A stretch of 64,000 bases of DNA from Candidatus Kapaibacterium sp. (GCA_023957315.1 JAMLHE010000001.1:62001-126000); one strand, 5' to 3'. Counted from the stretch's first letter, positions 1 through 9,356 are shown. Numbers and translations: made by a program. Notes: generated from the sequence alone by a model not told the origin.

Positions 1-156
1 AAACAAGTCAAAGAGATAATCACAATTTCGGGGAATAAATTTTCGGAGTATTATCAATACAGCTTCAACGCAAACGAATTGGCTATCGGGAAATATTTCG
101 TCAGATTGACGAGCGGTTCCACAAGCGACACATACCCATTTGTAATCGAAAGATGA
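1..156 (+). CDS. C-terminal end of a secreted protein with type IX secretion sorting domain (5' truncated)
   Basis: An open frame enters the window at base 1 and stops with TGA at 154-156, giving 51 residues. The pattern is that of a type A type IX secretion C-terminal domain: a Y-Y-Q-Y-S-F beta strand, an ELAIGKYFVRL segment resembling the usual L-x-x-G-x-Y-x-x-x-x block, and a final strand ending in the short basic tail VIER. In this family the domain directs export through the outer membrane and is usually cleaved or lipidated afterwards. The cargo part of the protein lies outside the window, so its function cannot be stated. It converges on the methyltransferase gene that ends one base away. 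Confidence 0.7.
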   Translation, partial: KQVKEIITISGNKFSEYYQYSFNANELAIGKYFVRLTSGSTSDTYPFVIER

Positions 157-879
157 TTATTTGACTATAAAAGCTACTTGGAAATAATTGTTGACAGCTG
201 CGATTATTTGGGTTTCAATGCGAAATGCTTTTGTAAATTCCATATATGCCTTGAATTCATGCATCGGTACGCCAAATTCGTCAAAAATGATAATGTCATC
301 TTTGCGTAAAAGGTGCGCCATCGAAGTGAGAACAAATAAAGTCGAGGTGTATAAATCGGCATCAATATGAATCACTTTTCGTTTATCATTTTTGAATGTA
401 CGGAGAAAACCTGGCAAAGTGTCCTGGAATAATCCGACTAAAAATTCAGCCCTATTGTCGTTCATGTCGGGCAATTTTCCACCTGCGGACATATCGCCTT
501 TTTTGAATAAATTCCAATCTTCAGGAAGCCCTTCGAAAGTATCGAAGCCGTAAAATTTCGATTCGGCATTAGAATTATTTTCTGCCCACCATTTGAAAGT
601 TCGTCCGTAAGCTACGCCAAATTCGAGATAATCAATCGGACAATTCAATCCGTACTTATTTTTGATAAACTCGAAAAGTTCAAATCTTCTGCCTGTCCCA
701 AAATTCGGGTTAAAAAAATCATCTAATTCGGGCTTAGTTATCGAAGCTCGCCACCGCGAGAATTCATTCAAATAAGACAAATTGAACATAAAACCATTCA
801 TTAAGCCGAATAATTTGTGCAATTTCAGCTTCAAATAGATTGCTTTCGTTTTACGAATGAAAAATAATTTTACTTTCAT
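157..879 (-). CDS. TylF/MycF-like class I SAM-dependent methyltransferase
   Basis: The 240-residue product has a Rossmann-type SAM-binding stretch (LEFGVAYG, residues 85-92), then a metal-binding type segment HIDADLY (171-177) and IIIFDEF (196-202), followed by HEFKAY. This arrangement is typical of the TylF/MycF O-methyltransferase family, which methylates sugars in macrolide biosynthesis but is also widespread next to cell-surface polysaccharide genes. The substrate here cannot be inferred. The gene starts 6 bases after the topA stop on the same strand, so it is probably cotranscribed with topA, although no functional link is evident. The N-terminal ~50 residues are basic and less conserved in appearance. 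Confidence 0.75.
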   Translation of the reverse strand: MKVKLFFIRKTKAIYLKLKLHKLFGLMNGFMFNLSYLNEFSRWRASITKPELDDFFNPNFGTGRRFELFEFIKNKYGLNCPIDYLEFGVAYGRTFKWWAENNSNAESKFYGFDTFEGLPEDWNLFKKGDMSAGGKLPDMNDNRAEFLVGLFQDTLPGFLRTFKNDKRKVIHIDADLYTSTLFVLTSMAHLLRKDDIIIFDEFGVPMHEFKAYMEFTKAFRIETQIIAAVNNYFQVAFIVK

Positions 880-885
880 ATTGTT

Positions 886-3225
886 CTATTTCTTTTTTCC
901 ACCACGACCTTTGGGTTTGGCAACAGCTTTATCAAGCAATTCTTGACATTCTTCGAGAGTCAAATCAGCCGGAATTTTATCTTTCGGGACACGTGCGTTT
1001 TTCTTGCCGTCAGTGATATAAGGACCAAATCTTCCGTTGAGCACTTTGATAGATTCGTTGGACGGAAATAATTTCAGAGTATTCGCTTTATTTGCGTCGG
1101 ATTTAGCTTGGATTCTTATGATTGCTTCTTCAAGCGCAATTTCGTGAATCTCTTCCTCTTTGATAGATACAAAAGTTTTGTCGTGCTTCAGATAAGGTCC
1201 GAAACGCCCGATTTGAGCCGAAATCTCAACGCCGTTGGCATCAGTTCCAATAATACGCGGCAAATCAAATGCTTTCAAAGCCTCTTCGAGAGTTATTTGG
1301 TCAAGTCGAGAATTTTTAGGCATTTTTGCGAATTTCGGTTTCTCCTCATCATCAGATTCGCCAATTTGCAACATCGGTCCGTATCTGCCGATTCGGGCAA
1401 TAATTGGCTTTCCTGTTTTCGGGTCATTCCCTAAGACACGATTCTCGACAGCATCAGTACGTTTAATATCTTGGGAAGCTTCGATTGTTTTGTGGAATTT
1501 GCCATAAAAGCCCTGAATCATCTTTTGCCAAGTTTTTTTCCCTTTGGCAATATCGTCAAATTCGCTTTCGACTTTTGCAGTAAAATTGAAATCTACAATA
1601 TCGGTAAAAAATTTCATCAAAAAATCAGTTACAACCATTCCAACATCAGTCGGAAACAGCTTCGATTTTTCAGCACCTGTGATTTCAGTTTTTTGTTCGG
1701 ATTTCAAAGCATCGCGAGTCAATTTGAAGAATGAATAAGCACGCTGTTTACCCTCTAAATCTTTCTTTTCTACGTATCCTCTGTCCTGAATTGTCGAAAT
1801 AGTCGGTGCATAAGTCGAAGGGCGACCGATTCCGAGTTCCTCCAATTTTTTCACCAAACTCGCTTCTGTATATCGAGGTGGAGGATTTTTGAAAGTTTCG
1901 CGGGAGGTAATTGATGAATAATCTACTATTTGCCCTTTAGTGAGAGGTGGCAAAATTTTTGAATCGTCATCAACACCGTTTTCATCATCAGTGGATTCAA
2001 AATACAGCCTCAAAAAACCATCAAATTTGATGACTTCTCCCGTCGCAACAAAAACATTATTGTCGTTGGAAATTTCGATATTCGCAACAGTGCGTTCAAG
2101 CACAGCATCAGCCATTTGAGATGCTAAAGTACGTTTGTAAATCAAATCATACAGCCTCATCATATTTGAATCGCCTTTGATTTCCGATTTTGACAAATCT
2201 GTCGGGCGGATTGCTTCGTGAGCCTCTTGAGCCGAAGAAGATTTTGTCTTGTAATGACGAAGATGCGAGTATTTACTGCCATATTCGGCACTAATTACAC
2301 TTTTTGCTTGTTCGAGAGCAGAGTCTGCCAAGTTGAGCGAATCAGTTCTCATATATGTAATGAATCCGTTTTCGTATAATTTCTGTGCAACCACCATAGT
2401 CTGCTTTACAGAAAAACTCAATTTTCGTGATGCTTCCTGTTGCAAAGTTGAAGTTGTGAAAGGTGCCGAAGGAGTTCGTTTTGAAGGTTTAACTACTACA
2501 TCAGTTATTTTGAAACCGGAATTGCGAATTTTCTCTAAAAATGCTTTCGTTTTATCAAAATTTTCGAATCTTTGTTTGAGTTCAGCCCTGAAGTTTTTGC
2601 CTTCAGCAGAGATGAAATCTCCAACAACACGATAATTTGGTTCTGATTCGAATGCATCAATTTCGCGCTCACGCTCCACGATTACTCTAACAGTTACCGA
2701 TTGGACACGCCCTGCTGAAAGCCCTTTTTGGACTTTTCGCCACAACACAGGCGAAAGTTCATACCCCACAAGTCGGTCGAGCACTCGACGCGCTTGCTGA
2801 GCATCAATCAAATTTTTGTCTAATGAACGGGGATTTTCGATTGAATTGAGGATGGCAGTTTTTGTGATTTCATGAAAAACGATTCGTTTCGTTTTTTTGT
2901 CGCTGAGCTTCAAAGTCTCGAAAAGATGCCATGCAATAGCCTCACCTTCACGGTCCTCGTCCGTCGCTAACCATACTGTTTCGGCATTTTTTGCCAATTT
3001 TTTCAATTCAGTAACAACTTTTTGTTTATCCTGACTTACTTCATAAGTAGGTTTGAAGCCGTTTTCGATGTCAATACCCATATCTTTCTTGGGCAAATCT
3101 CGGATATGCCCCACACTTGAAGTAACTAAGAAATCGGAACCAAGAATTTTTTCAATTGTCTTTGCTTTCGATGGTGATTCTACAATCACCAAGGATTTAA
3201 CTTTATTTTCAGCTGTTTTTGCCAT
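886..3225 (-). CDS. topA: DNA topoisomerase I
   Basis: Type IA topoisomerase of 779 residues that relaxes negative supercoils. The TOPRIM domain starts with VIVESPSKAK and contains the acidic metal-binding motif ATDEDREGE (about 87-95). The catalytic tyrosine lies in the motif FITYMRTDS (about Tyr291). The C-terminal part carries three repeats of the GR(F/Y)GP type instead of zinc ribbons, and the protein ends in a basic GRGGKKK tail. The open frame extends 12 codons further upstream to 3261, but the ATG at 3225 (MAKTAENKVKS) gives the usual spacing to the TOPRIM domain and is preferred. It is divergent from the peroxiredoxin gene and probably the first gene of an operon with the downstream methyltransferase. 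Confidence 0.96.
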   Translation of the reverse strand: MAKTAENKVKSLVIVESPSKAKTIEKILGSDFLVTSSVGHIRDLPKKDMGIDIENGFKPTYEVSQDKQKVVTELKKLAKNAETVWLATDEDREGEAIAWHLFETLKLSDKKTKRIVFHEITKTAILNSIENPRSLDKNLIDAQQARRVLDRLVGYELSPVLWRKVQKGLSAGRVQSVTVRVIVEREREIDAFESEPNYRVVGDFISAEGKNFRAELKQRFENFDKTKAFLEKIRNSGFKITDVVVKPSKRTPSAPFTTSTLQQEASRKLSFSVKQTMVVAQKLYENGFITYMRTDSLNLADSALEQAKSVISAEYGSKYSHLRHYKTKSSSAQEAHEAIRPTDLSKSEIKGDSNMMRLYDLIYKRTLASQMADAVLERTVANIEISNDNNVFVATGEVIKFDGFLRLYFESTDDENGVDDDSKILPPLTKGQIVDYSSITSRETFKNPPPRYTEASLVKKLEELGIGRPSTYAPTISTIQDRGYVEKKDLEGKQRAYSFFKLTRDALKSEQKTEITGAEKSKLFPTDVGMVVTDFLMKFFTDIVDFNFTAKVESEFDDIAKGKKTWQKMIQGFYGKFHKTIEASQDIKRTDAVENRVLGNDPKTGKPIIARIGRYGPMLQIGESDDEEKPKFAKMPKNSRLDQITLEEALKAFDLPRIIGTDANGVEISAQIGRFGPYLKHDKTFVSIKEEEIHEIALEEAIIRIQAKSDANKANTLKLFPSNESIKVLNGRFGPYITDGKKNARVPKDKIPADLTLEECQELLDKAVAKPKGRGGKKK

Positions 3226-3396
3226 GTTTGAATTTTCGTTAATAAAAATACTAATTGTCAAAGTAAGAAATAAGTTTCACGTATTACTCACATTAGAATT
3301 GCAAATCGGAATAATAAGTAACACTAAAGGATTCGACATTACGTTCAAAATGCTATTACAAATTGGAAAAACATTTATAACATTTTAGGAGAATTT

Positions 3397-3948
3397 ATGA
3401 GTTTACTTGTTGGTAAAAAAGCACCTGATTTCAGAGGTAAAGCAGTAATTGGCGGTAACGCAGATGCGCTTACACCTGACAATGCTTTTGTTGACATATC
3501 AATCGAAGATTATAAGGGCAAGTGGGTAGTATTTTTTTTCTACCCGGAAGATTTCACCTTTGTTTGTCCGACTGAAATAGAGGATTTTGGAATTCATTAT
3601 GAAAAATTCAAAGAATTGAATTGCGAAGTAATAGCATGTTCGACTGACAGCCACCATTCGCACTTAGCTTGGCGTTCATCACATCCGAGCTTGAAGAATC
3701 TACCCTATCCGATGCTGGCTGATTTTACTCACAAAACTGCAACTAATTACGAAGTTTTGAAAGAAGAAACAGGCTATGCATTACGTGGCTTGTATATAAT
3801 TTCCCCTGATGGCATGTTAGCTTATTCGGTCATCCAAACTGAGGATGTCGGACGTAACACGCTCGAAGTACTCAGAGTATTAGAAGCATTGCAAAGCGGT
3901 AAAAAGACACCTTGCAATTGGAATCCCGGCGAAAAAACATTAAACTAA
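3397..3948 (+). CDS. 2-Cys peroxiredoxin (AhpC/TSA family)
   Basis: The 183-residue product reduces hydrogen peroxide and organic hydroperoxides. The peroxidatic cysteine (Cys57) sits in the family signature DFTFVCPTEI, and a resolving cysteine (Cys173) lies near the C terminus in TPCNWNPG, so this is a typical dimeric 2-Cys enzyme. A clear ribosome binding site (AGGAG) lies just upstream of the ATG. No AhpF-type reductase is adjacent, so thioredoxin or an unlinked reductase is the likely electron donor. The gene is followed 28 bases later by the haem-binding DUF3365 lipoprotein on the same strand. Length and motifs are normal for the family. Confidence 0.95.
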   Translation: MSLLVGKKAPDFRGKAVIGGNADALTPDNAFVDISIEDYKGKWVVFFFYPEDFTFVCPTEIEDFGIHYEKFKELNCEVIACSTDSHHSHLAWRSSHPSLKNLPYPMLADFTHKTATNYEVLKEETGYALRGLYIISPDGMLAYSVIQTEDVGRNTLEVLRVLEALQSGKKTPCNWNPGEKTLN

Positions 3949-3976
3949 TCATCCGATAATTTTTCAGGAGCCTCAT

Positions 3977-4606
3977 ATGCGATTGTCAATTTTAAATATA
4001 GCCTTACTATCATTGATAGTTCTAACATCTTGTTCAAAAAAGGAGGAAGAACCAATCCCCGAACCTGTAATCAAGGCAGAACAGCGAACATATTCTGAAT
4101 CTGAACAACGCTATCTGGCAATTGGCGACAGCATAACAAATTTAGTAGCGGAAAAATTGAAAGCCGAACTGATGAATGCTATCAGCGAAGGCGGATATGA
4201 GAATGCGATTCAATTTTGCAATATCAATGCTCTGCCGTTCACATCTAATGTTGTGGACGGCACGGGCATGACGATTAAACGTGTCTCGGCAGATTACCGA
4301 AACCCACTGAACAAGCCTGATGATTTGGAAGATGGCGTACTTTTCGATTATACTTACGACGTGCATGTCGGCGAAGCACCTCAGCCAATGCTAATAAAAG
4401 CAGAAGGTAAATTGCATTATTTCAAGCCGATAATAGTGCAGAGTTTTTGCTTGAGTTGCCACGGCACTCCCGGCAAAGAATTAAGTGCTGATTTGTATGC
4501 AAAGATTAAAGGCTTATATCCCGAAGACTTAGCCACCCGATATAAAGCAGGGCATTTGCGTGGTGCCTTTCATTTAGTTTTTGGGGATGAAGGGAAGAAG
4601 GAGTAA
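3977..4606 (+). CDS. DUF3365 (Tll0287-like) lipoprotein with c-type haem motif
   Basis: The 209-residue product begins with a lipoprotein signal peptide whose lipobox LTSC puts the lipidated cysteine at residue 19. Near the C terminus, CLSCH (158-162) is a covalent haem c attachment motif within the context usual for DUF3365/Tll0287-type haem sensor domains. Such domains are known as periplasmic haem-PAS-like folds, often in redox sensors; here there is no attached kinase or cyclase, so it is a free-standing haem protein anchored to a membrane. AGGAG at about 3967 is the ribosome binding site. It follows the peroxiredoxin gene, which hints at a shared role in redox stress, but this is inference. 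Confidence 0.8.
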   Translation: MRLSILNIALLSLIVLTSCSKKEEEPIPEPVIKAEQRTYSESEQRYLAIGDSITNLVAEKLKAELMNAISEGGYENAIQFCNINALPFTSNVVDGTGMTIKRVSADYRNPLNKPDDLEDGVLFDYTYDVHVGEAPQPMLIKAEGKLHYFKPIIVQSFCLSCHGTPGKELSADLYAKIKGLYPEDLATRYKAGHLRGAFHLVFGDEGKKE

Positions 4607-4614
4607 ATTTAACC

Positions 4615-6489
4615 CTACTCCTCTCCCTTCCCTGCTTCCTGCTTAAAATGTTCCATAACTTTGAGTGCGATTTTTGAATTGACAATTCGTTCCAAATCTC
4701 GAATTCCGGCAATTTTGATAGCAGTTACGGAGCCGAAATGTTTGAGCAATTTTTCTGCAGTTGATTTGCCTATCCCCTTGATGTCTTGTAGCTCAGTATG
4801 TAGAGTGCGTTTTTTGCGTAATGAACGGTGATAAGTTATGGCAAATCTATGGGCTTCGTCGCGAAGTTGTTGGATTAGTCGTAGGCTGCTCGAAGTTCGG
4901 GGCAATATCATTGATTCACTTTTGCCGGGCATGAAAACCTCTTCGAGCCTTTTTGCCAAACCGATAATTTGAATTTTTTCGGTGAGTCCAAGTTCATACA
5001 AAATGCCATATGCTGATGAAAGCTGCCCTTTGCCACCATCAACGATTATCAAATCGGGCAGTTCGCTCTCTTCGCCGATTGCCCGTGTGTATCGCCTTCT
5101 TATGACTTCACGCATAGCTTCAAAGTCGTCATTTCGCAAAACAGTTACATTCTTATATTTGCGATATTCGGATTTTTTGGGCTTGCCGTCCACGAAAACA
5201 ACCATCGAAGAGACTAAATCCGTTCCTTGAAGGTGTGAATTATCGAAGCATTCAATTCGGCGTGGTGCTACTTTGAGCCTTAAATCACGTTGTAAAGAAA
5301 GTACCGGGCGCGGCACAACTTGCTCGCGTTTTTCTTGAGCCATGATATATTCTTTCAGCATGAAATGTGCATTGGTATTCGCCATTTCGACATATTTTCG
5401 CCTGTCGCCGATTTTCGGCAGCAAAATGTCGAGAGATTTCCCTCGCAATTCTGTAAGCCAATCAGTCATATACTCAATATCATCAACATCGCAGGGCAAA
5501 TACAATTCCCGCGGAATGAAATCGGATTCCATGTACCATTTTTCAATCGTGCGTTGCATGATTTGCTCGTCAGTTTGTTCGATTGCGTTTTTGATTATAT
5601 AATGGCGTTTGCCGATTAATTTGCCGTCGCGAACCTTCAAAACTAATGTGCATGCCAAATCATCAGTCCGAGTCAGACCGAAAATGTCACGGTCCATCAA
5701 ATCGGCTGAAACAATTTTTTGATTATTTGTGTAATCTTTCAAAATAGCCAATTTATTTCGCATCACAGCAGCTTGCTCGAATTTCATTTCTTCGGCAAAT
5801 TTTTGCATTTCCGATACGAGAATTTTTTCAAGTTCGTTAGTTTTTCCTTGCAAAATTTTGGTCGCATTTCGGACATTATTGCGATATTCATCTACACTCA
5901 CGAGCCCTTCGCAGGGTCCTTGGCATTTTTGGATATGAAAATCAAGGCAAATTCGGTGGCGTTTTTTTTCGATGCTTATTTCGTTGATATTCAAATCGCA
6001 ACTACGAATGTAAAATAAAGTCCGGATGATTTTCATGAGTTGTTTGATGTTTCGGACTTCAGTGAATGGTCCGAAATATTTTGAGCCGTCTTTTTCGACT
6101 CTTCGCGTAGGGATTAGCCGCGGATATAGCTCATTTGTAACTTTTATATAAGGATAAGTTTTGTCATCACGCAAAAGCACATTGTATCTGGGTTTGTGCT
6201 TTTTGATGAGAGTGTCTTCCAGTATCAGAGCCTCAACTTCCGAGTCAACCAAAATTACCTCAACGTTGCGAATTTTACCCAACATTGCATTAGTTTTGGC
6301 ATCGCCAATTTTGCCGAGATGGAAATATGAACGCACTCGACTCCGTAAATTTTTGGCTTTGCCGATATATATCAATTTCTCGTTTTCGTCAAAATATTGG
6401 TAAATACCCGGAGCAGTAGGTAGATTTGACACCTTGCTTTTGAATTCTTCACTCGGATATTTTTCAGTAATTTTCTTTTCGTCAGACAT
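4615..6489 (-). CDS. uvrC: Excinuclease ABC subunit C
   Basis: The 624-residue UvrC makes both incisions in nucleotide excision repair with UvrA and UvrB. Visible in order are the GIY-YIG nuclease domain (GIY at 27-29, YIG at 42-44), a UVR coiled-coil that contacts UvrB (around 205-240), the RNase H-like endonuclease domain with CFDNSHLQG and IIVDGGKGQ, and a C-terminal helix-hairpin-helix pair (IKGIGKSTAEKLL). The frame remains open to 6543, but the ATG at 6489 (MSDEKK) gives a normal N terminus, and the additional 18 residues upstream look like AT-rich noncoding DNA. It converges with the DUF3365 gene, with only 8 bases between stops. Confidence 0.96.
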   Translation of the reverse strand: MSDEKKITEKYPSEEFKSKVSNLPTAPGIYQYFDENEKLIYIGKAKNLRSRVRSYFHLGKIGDAKTNAMLGKIRNVEVILVDSEVEALILEDTLIKKHKPRYNVLLRDDKTYPYIKVTNELYPRLIPTRRVEKDGSKYFGPFTEVRNIKQLMKIIRTLFYIRSCDLNINEISIEKKRHRICLDFHIQKCQGPCEGLVSVDEYRNNVRNATKILQGKTNELEKILVSEMQKFAEEMKFEQAAVMRNKLAILKDYTNNQKIVSADLMDRDIFGLTRTDDLACTLVLKVRDGKLIGKRHYIIKNAIEQTDEQIMQRTIEKWYMESDFIPRELYLPCDVDDIEYMTDWLTELRGKSLDILLPKIGDRRKYVEMANTNAHFMLKEYIMAQEKREQVVPRPVLSLQRDLRLKVAPRRIECFDNSHLQGTDLVSSMVVFVDGKPKKSEYRKYKNVTVLRNDDFEAMREVIRRRYTRAIGEESELPDLIIVDGGKGQLSSAYGILYELGLTEKIQIIGLAKRLEEVFMPGKSESMILPRTSSSLRLIQQLRDEAHRFAITYHRSLRKKRTLHTELQDIKGIGKSTAEKLLKHFGSVTAIKIAGIRDLERIVNSKIALKVMEHFKQEAGKGEE

Positions 6490-6562
6490 TTTTATTTTAT
6501 TGTAACTAAAATTAAGAATTATTCGTAATACGATTTTAAACATTCTATAATAAGGAAAAGAC

Positions 6563-7273
6563 GTGAAAAAAATAATATTAATACTATTTGCATTGACATT
6601 GGCTTTTGCAGGATGTCGGACTAATAATCTCGAAAATTATGATTTGAACCGCAAGAAAATCTACTTTGAAGAAGTTGTTTCGGCAAATGCTCGACAAGTA
6701 GATATTATGTATGATGAAGGACCACCGACAAAAGAGAAAAAGTCAACCGGCGAAACCATAGCCAATATTGCTGTATCTGTATCAAGCATATTTGTCGGCT
6801 CTGAATTGGAAAACAAATTAATGCGTGCCGTGAATCCAGATTCAATAGCTTATGCGGTATCTGACGGAGTCGGCTCTACTTTACGCAAATATCTGATGGT
6901 AGAGCCTGTATGGGATTTGGAGGATGATGCTGAATTTGTAGCCGTTACTACCATCGAGGAAATTCAACTACATTCTACGTCCGGTTCAATTTATATTAAA
7001 GTGCAAGCAAGAACGCAAATAACTTCTCGTAATGATGGTGGCGTGGTATGGGAAAACACTGAATCCGAATCCTACCCCTTGAGGAATTATTACGGTGCCG
7101 AAGAAACTGCGATGGGACGAACTTTAAAGAATGTGCTCCAAACTACTGAATTGGCTTCATTGAGCGAAGACCAGCTTCGTAATGCGATTAATGATGCTGC
7201 AACAAGAGTAGGAATAAATATGGCTGAAACATTGCGTAAGGATATTGCAAAGTCGAAAAAAGCGAAGACTTAA
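6563..7273 (+). CDS. Lipoprotein of unknown function
   Basis: The product is 236 residues long, starts with GTG at 6563, and is preceded by AAGG about 8 bases upstream. The first 18 residues form a lipoprotein signal peptide with lipobox FAGC (Cys18). The mature part is mixed alpha/beta, with a YDEGPPTKEKKS linker near residue 50 and a basic C terminus (AKSKKAKT). I do not recognise a named family; the alternating strand pattern in the middle (FVAVTTIEEIQLHS, IYIKVQARTQI) is reminiscent of periplasmic assembly lipoproteins, but this is weak. It stands alone, ends at a strong terminator, and lies directly beside an insertion sequence. Confidence 0.7.
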   Translation: MKKIILILFALTLAFAGCRTNNLENYDLNRKKIYFEEVVSANARQVDIMYDEGPPTKEKKSTGETIANIAVSVSSIFVGSELENKLMRAVNPDSIAYAVSDGVGSTLRKYLMVEPVWDLEDDAEFVAVTTIEEIQLHSTSGSIYIKVQARTQITSRNDGGVVWENTESESYPLRNYYGAEETAMGRTLKNVLQTTELASLSEDQLRNAINDAATRVGINMAETLRKDIAKSKKAKT

Positions 7274-7305
7274 AATCGGTGCGGGGTGGGGATTAGAAAC
7301 TGAAG

Positions 7306-7336
7306 AAGCTGTCCAATTGGGCAGCTTTTTTTTTTG
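7306..7336 (+). terminator. Rho-independent terminator of the lipoprotein gene
   Basis: A 9-bp stem AAGCTGTCC / GGGCAGCTT with loop AATT is followed by a run of ten T. It lies 33 bases after the lipoprotein stop. A nearly identical hairpin ends the redoxin gene at 61,602. Confidence 0.88.
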
Positions 7337-7355
7337 GTGGTTCGGTGGTTACCAA

Positions 7356-7381
7356 GATGAGGCTGTCTCACAAGAGCAGCC
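7356..7381. repeat. Left terminal inverted repeat of the insertion sequence
   Basis: A 26-bp sequence starting GATGAGGCTGTCTCA that pairs with 9150-9175 with two mismatches. Confidence 0.85.
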
Positions 7382-7539
7382 TCTTCGACTTCAATAAAAA
7401 GAAAAAATGAGATTAATTGTTATAATTAACATTCTAAATTTGAAAAATCAATTAGAAATAGAGCATTATTCCATTTTTTGGTATGTTTTGATGCTAATTT
7501 GAGGCAATTTTGGATGGGAAAGTGAGATATTTTGCTATT

Positions 7540-9059
7540 TTAAGCTACAAATTTGCTCAGATTGTGGGCTAGAGCCAATAGTCCAACTTCGATTTCTACT
7601 TTTTCTTTGCCTCTCAGTAAAAATCTTCTAAATTGTTTGTTGTGTTTGATATTGCCAAAAACCGCTTCCGGTTCAATTGGTCGTCGTTTTCGTTTTTTCA
7701 CACCTTCAGGACTCATCAGTCGGGATTTTGCTTGCTCTCTTAGTCGTTTTGCTTCTTTGTTTATTTCTATCGTTCGATTGTCAGCGCCTTCGTGGCAAGT
7801 GGCTCGCAGCTGGCAACCGACGCAGTTTTTGGCTCTATATCGGCTGACTATTTGTTTGTATCCGTTCAAAGTTATTTTTTCTTTCTCTCCGATATTTTCC
7901 ATCGCTTGACCCATTGGGCAATAGTAACAGTCTTGTTCTTCGTTGTAATATAAATTGTCGGACTTGCTGATGTCTTTCTGCCACTTGCTTTTCTGCTCTT
8001 TATGAAAATAGTTGTATTTGATATAGGCTTCGATTTTATTGTCTTCTGCATATTTGTAATTCTCATGACCCCCATAACCTGCATCAGCTGTGATTGATTC
8101 AGGGTATTCACGATATTGGCGTTTATATGATTCTATATGTTCAATAAATGTGGAAGTGTCACCGGCTGTTTGATGAATACTGTAATTGACCACTATTTGA
8201 TTGTTTGTACTTATTTGCCAGTTGTAAGCGGCTTTTAGTTGTCCGTTCTGCATACGGTCTTCTTTCATTCGCATAAATACTGCATCAGGGTCGGTTTTTG
8301 AACAACTGTTGCGACCGTTCATTTGCTTTTCGTATGCTTCATATTTCCTTAATTGTTCAGACCAAGTTTTTCTTCACTTTTGTAAGTTTGGCACGTACAT
8401 TTTTATCAATCTTTTTTTACCAATACTTTATTTATTTCTTCTATTGTTTCAGTTATACTCTCGGGATTTATCTCTTCATAGCTCTGTGGTCGGACGTCTC
8501 GCATTTCTTCTGCGCTTACCTGAAGTGCGTATTTCCACAACTCATTGACTTGTTGTAATATTTTTTCTTTACGTGTTCGGATATTTTTACTCCAGACAAA
8601 GCTGTATTTATTTGCGTTTGCTTCTATTTTTGTGCCGTCTGTATATAGATCTTTAATATCCAAAATTCCGGCTTTATGAAATAGCATTACTACCTTAGTG
8701 AATACTTCTTTCAAGCCGCTTGCCAAGCGTTTACTGCGGAAGCGATTGATTGTATTGTGATCCGGCTTTTGCATACCGCTTAGCCACATATAATGAATAT
8801 TTTCTTGCACTAAATTTTCTATTCGTCGGCTTGAATAGACATTATTCATATAAGCATATACGAGTATTTTCAAAAGCATTCTCGGGCTGTAGCTGGTCGC
8901 GCCACCACCGATGTAATTGCTTTCGATATCGCTTATATCAATTTCATCAATAATTTTATTTATTGTCCTAACAGGATGAGTTTCTTTAATCATTTCATCA
9001 AGAGATGGAGGTAGTAGAAACGCTTGTGATTGATTATAGTATTTAAACTTTGGTCTCAT
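7540..9059 (-). pseudogene. IS1182-family transposase, broken by two frameshifts
   Basis: The N-terminal half (9059 down to 8406) is a DUF772-like transposase domain: it begins with MRPKFKYYNQSQ and includes DLYTDGTKIEANANKY. The C-terminal half (8322 down to 7540) has the DDE-type core, with KTDPDAVFMRMKED, ITADAGYGG and a cysteine cluster CVGCQLRATC. Between them the homologous reading frame can be followed as IDKNVRAKLTKVKKN and then WSEQLRKYEAYEKQMNGRN only by shifting frame twice. The first shift follows an A7 run near 8420, the second lies near 8371 after AAAAAC. Each corresponds to one extra base. The transposase is therefore nonfunctional as assembled, unless the shifts are assembly errors. 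Confidence 0.82.
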
Positions 9060-9149
9060 TGCATCGCTAACTTATTGTTGATTACAACCGTTATGACGCC
9101 GATTTGTACCTAGTATTTTCTCTTTTTTTTCCACAAAAATATAAAAAAT

Positions 9150-9175
9150 GGCTGCCCTTATGAGACAGCCTCATC
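9150..9175. repeat. Right terminal inverted repeat of the insertion sequence
   Basis: A 26-bp sequence ending TGAGACAGCCTCATC, the inverted partner of 7356-7381. Confidence 0.85.
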
Positions 9176-9180
9176 TGAAA

Positions 9181-9236
9181 TGTAGGGACAGAGCAGCGTT
9201 CTGTCCAAAACATAGCCCACGAATTTATTCTAGGGT
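9181..9236. repeat. Composite of two dispersed palindromic repeats
   Basis: Bases 9181-9206 (TGTAGGGACAGAGCAGCG...) are the reverse complement of the palindromic repeat at 61,939 and 63,564. Bases 9210-9235 are a copy of the ACATAGCCCACGAATTTATT element also seen at 16,548, 17,103 and, inverted, at 63,627. In this copy the 3' arm has drifted (CTAGGG instead of CGTGGG). Confidence 0.75.
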
Positions 9237-9259
9237 GCGAGGAAACGTTTATCCGTGTT

Positions 9260-9356
9260 AATCTCGAAGAGATTGAATGTAAATAGCCCCGTATGAAATG
9301 CGGGGAAAGAAATCGCGACATATTCAACAATCCTGAAGGGATTGAATAGCTATAAC
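9260..9356. repeat. Three hairpin repeats (two GAA-triloop units and one CCCCG stem)
   Basis: Hairpin AATCTC-GAA-GAGATT at 9260-9274, hairpin CCCCG...CGGGG at 9287-9305, and hairpin AATCCT-GAA-GGGATT at 9329-9343 with tail GAATAGCTATAAC. The first and third share the loop and flanking layout of the units at 9581-9754 but have different stem sequences with complementary changes. Confidence 0.7.

Larger units (their letters stand above)
7356..9175 (-). mobile_element. IS1182-family-like insertion sequence, inactivated
   Basis: About 1.82 kb bounded by 26-bp terminal inverted repeats that match at 24 positions (7356-7381 and 9150-9175, beginning GATGAGGCTGTCTCA). It encodes a single leftward transposase that is now split by two frameshifts. 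No convincing target duplication is visible at the ends (ACCAA on the left, TGAAA on the right), so either the duplication has decayed or the true tips differ by a few bases. It lies between the lipoprotein terminator and the repeat island. Confidence 0.85.

Noticed and set aside
8405..8430. Programmed frameshift at the A7 run of the transposase
   Set aside because: The -1 frame reached by slippage on A7 ends quickly at a stop and is not homologous; homology needs a +1 shift here and a second shift near 8371, so mutation is the simpler explanation.
7352..9180. Target-site duplication of the insertion sequence
   Set aside because: Flanking bases (ACCAA left, TGAAA right) do not match at any plausible end definition.
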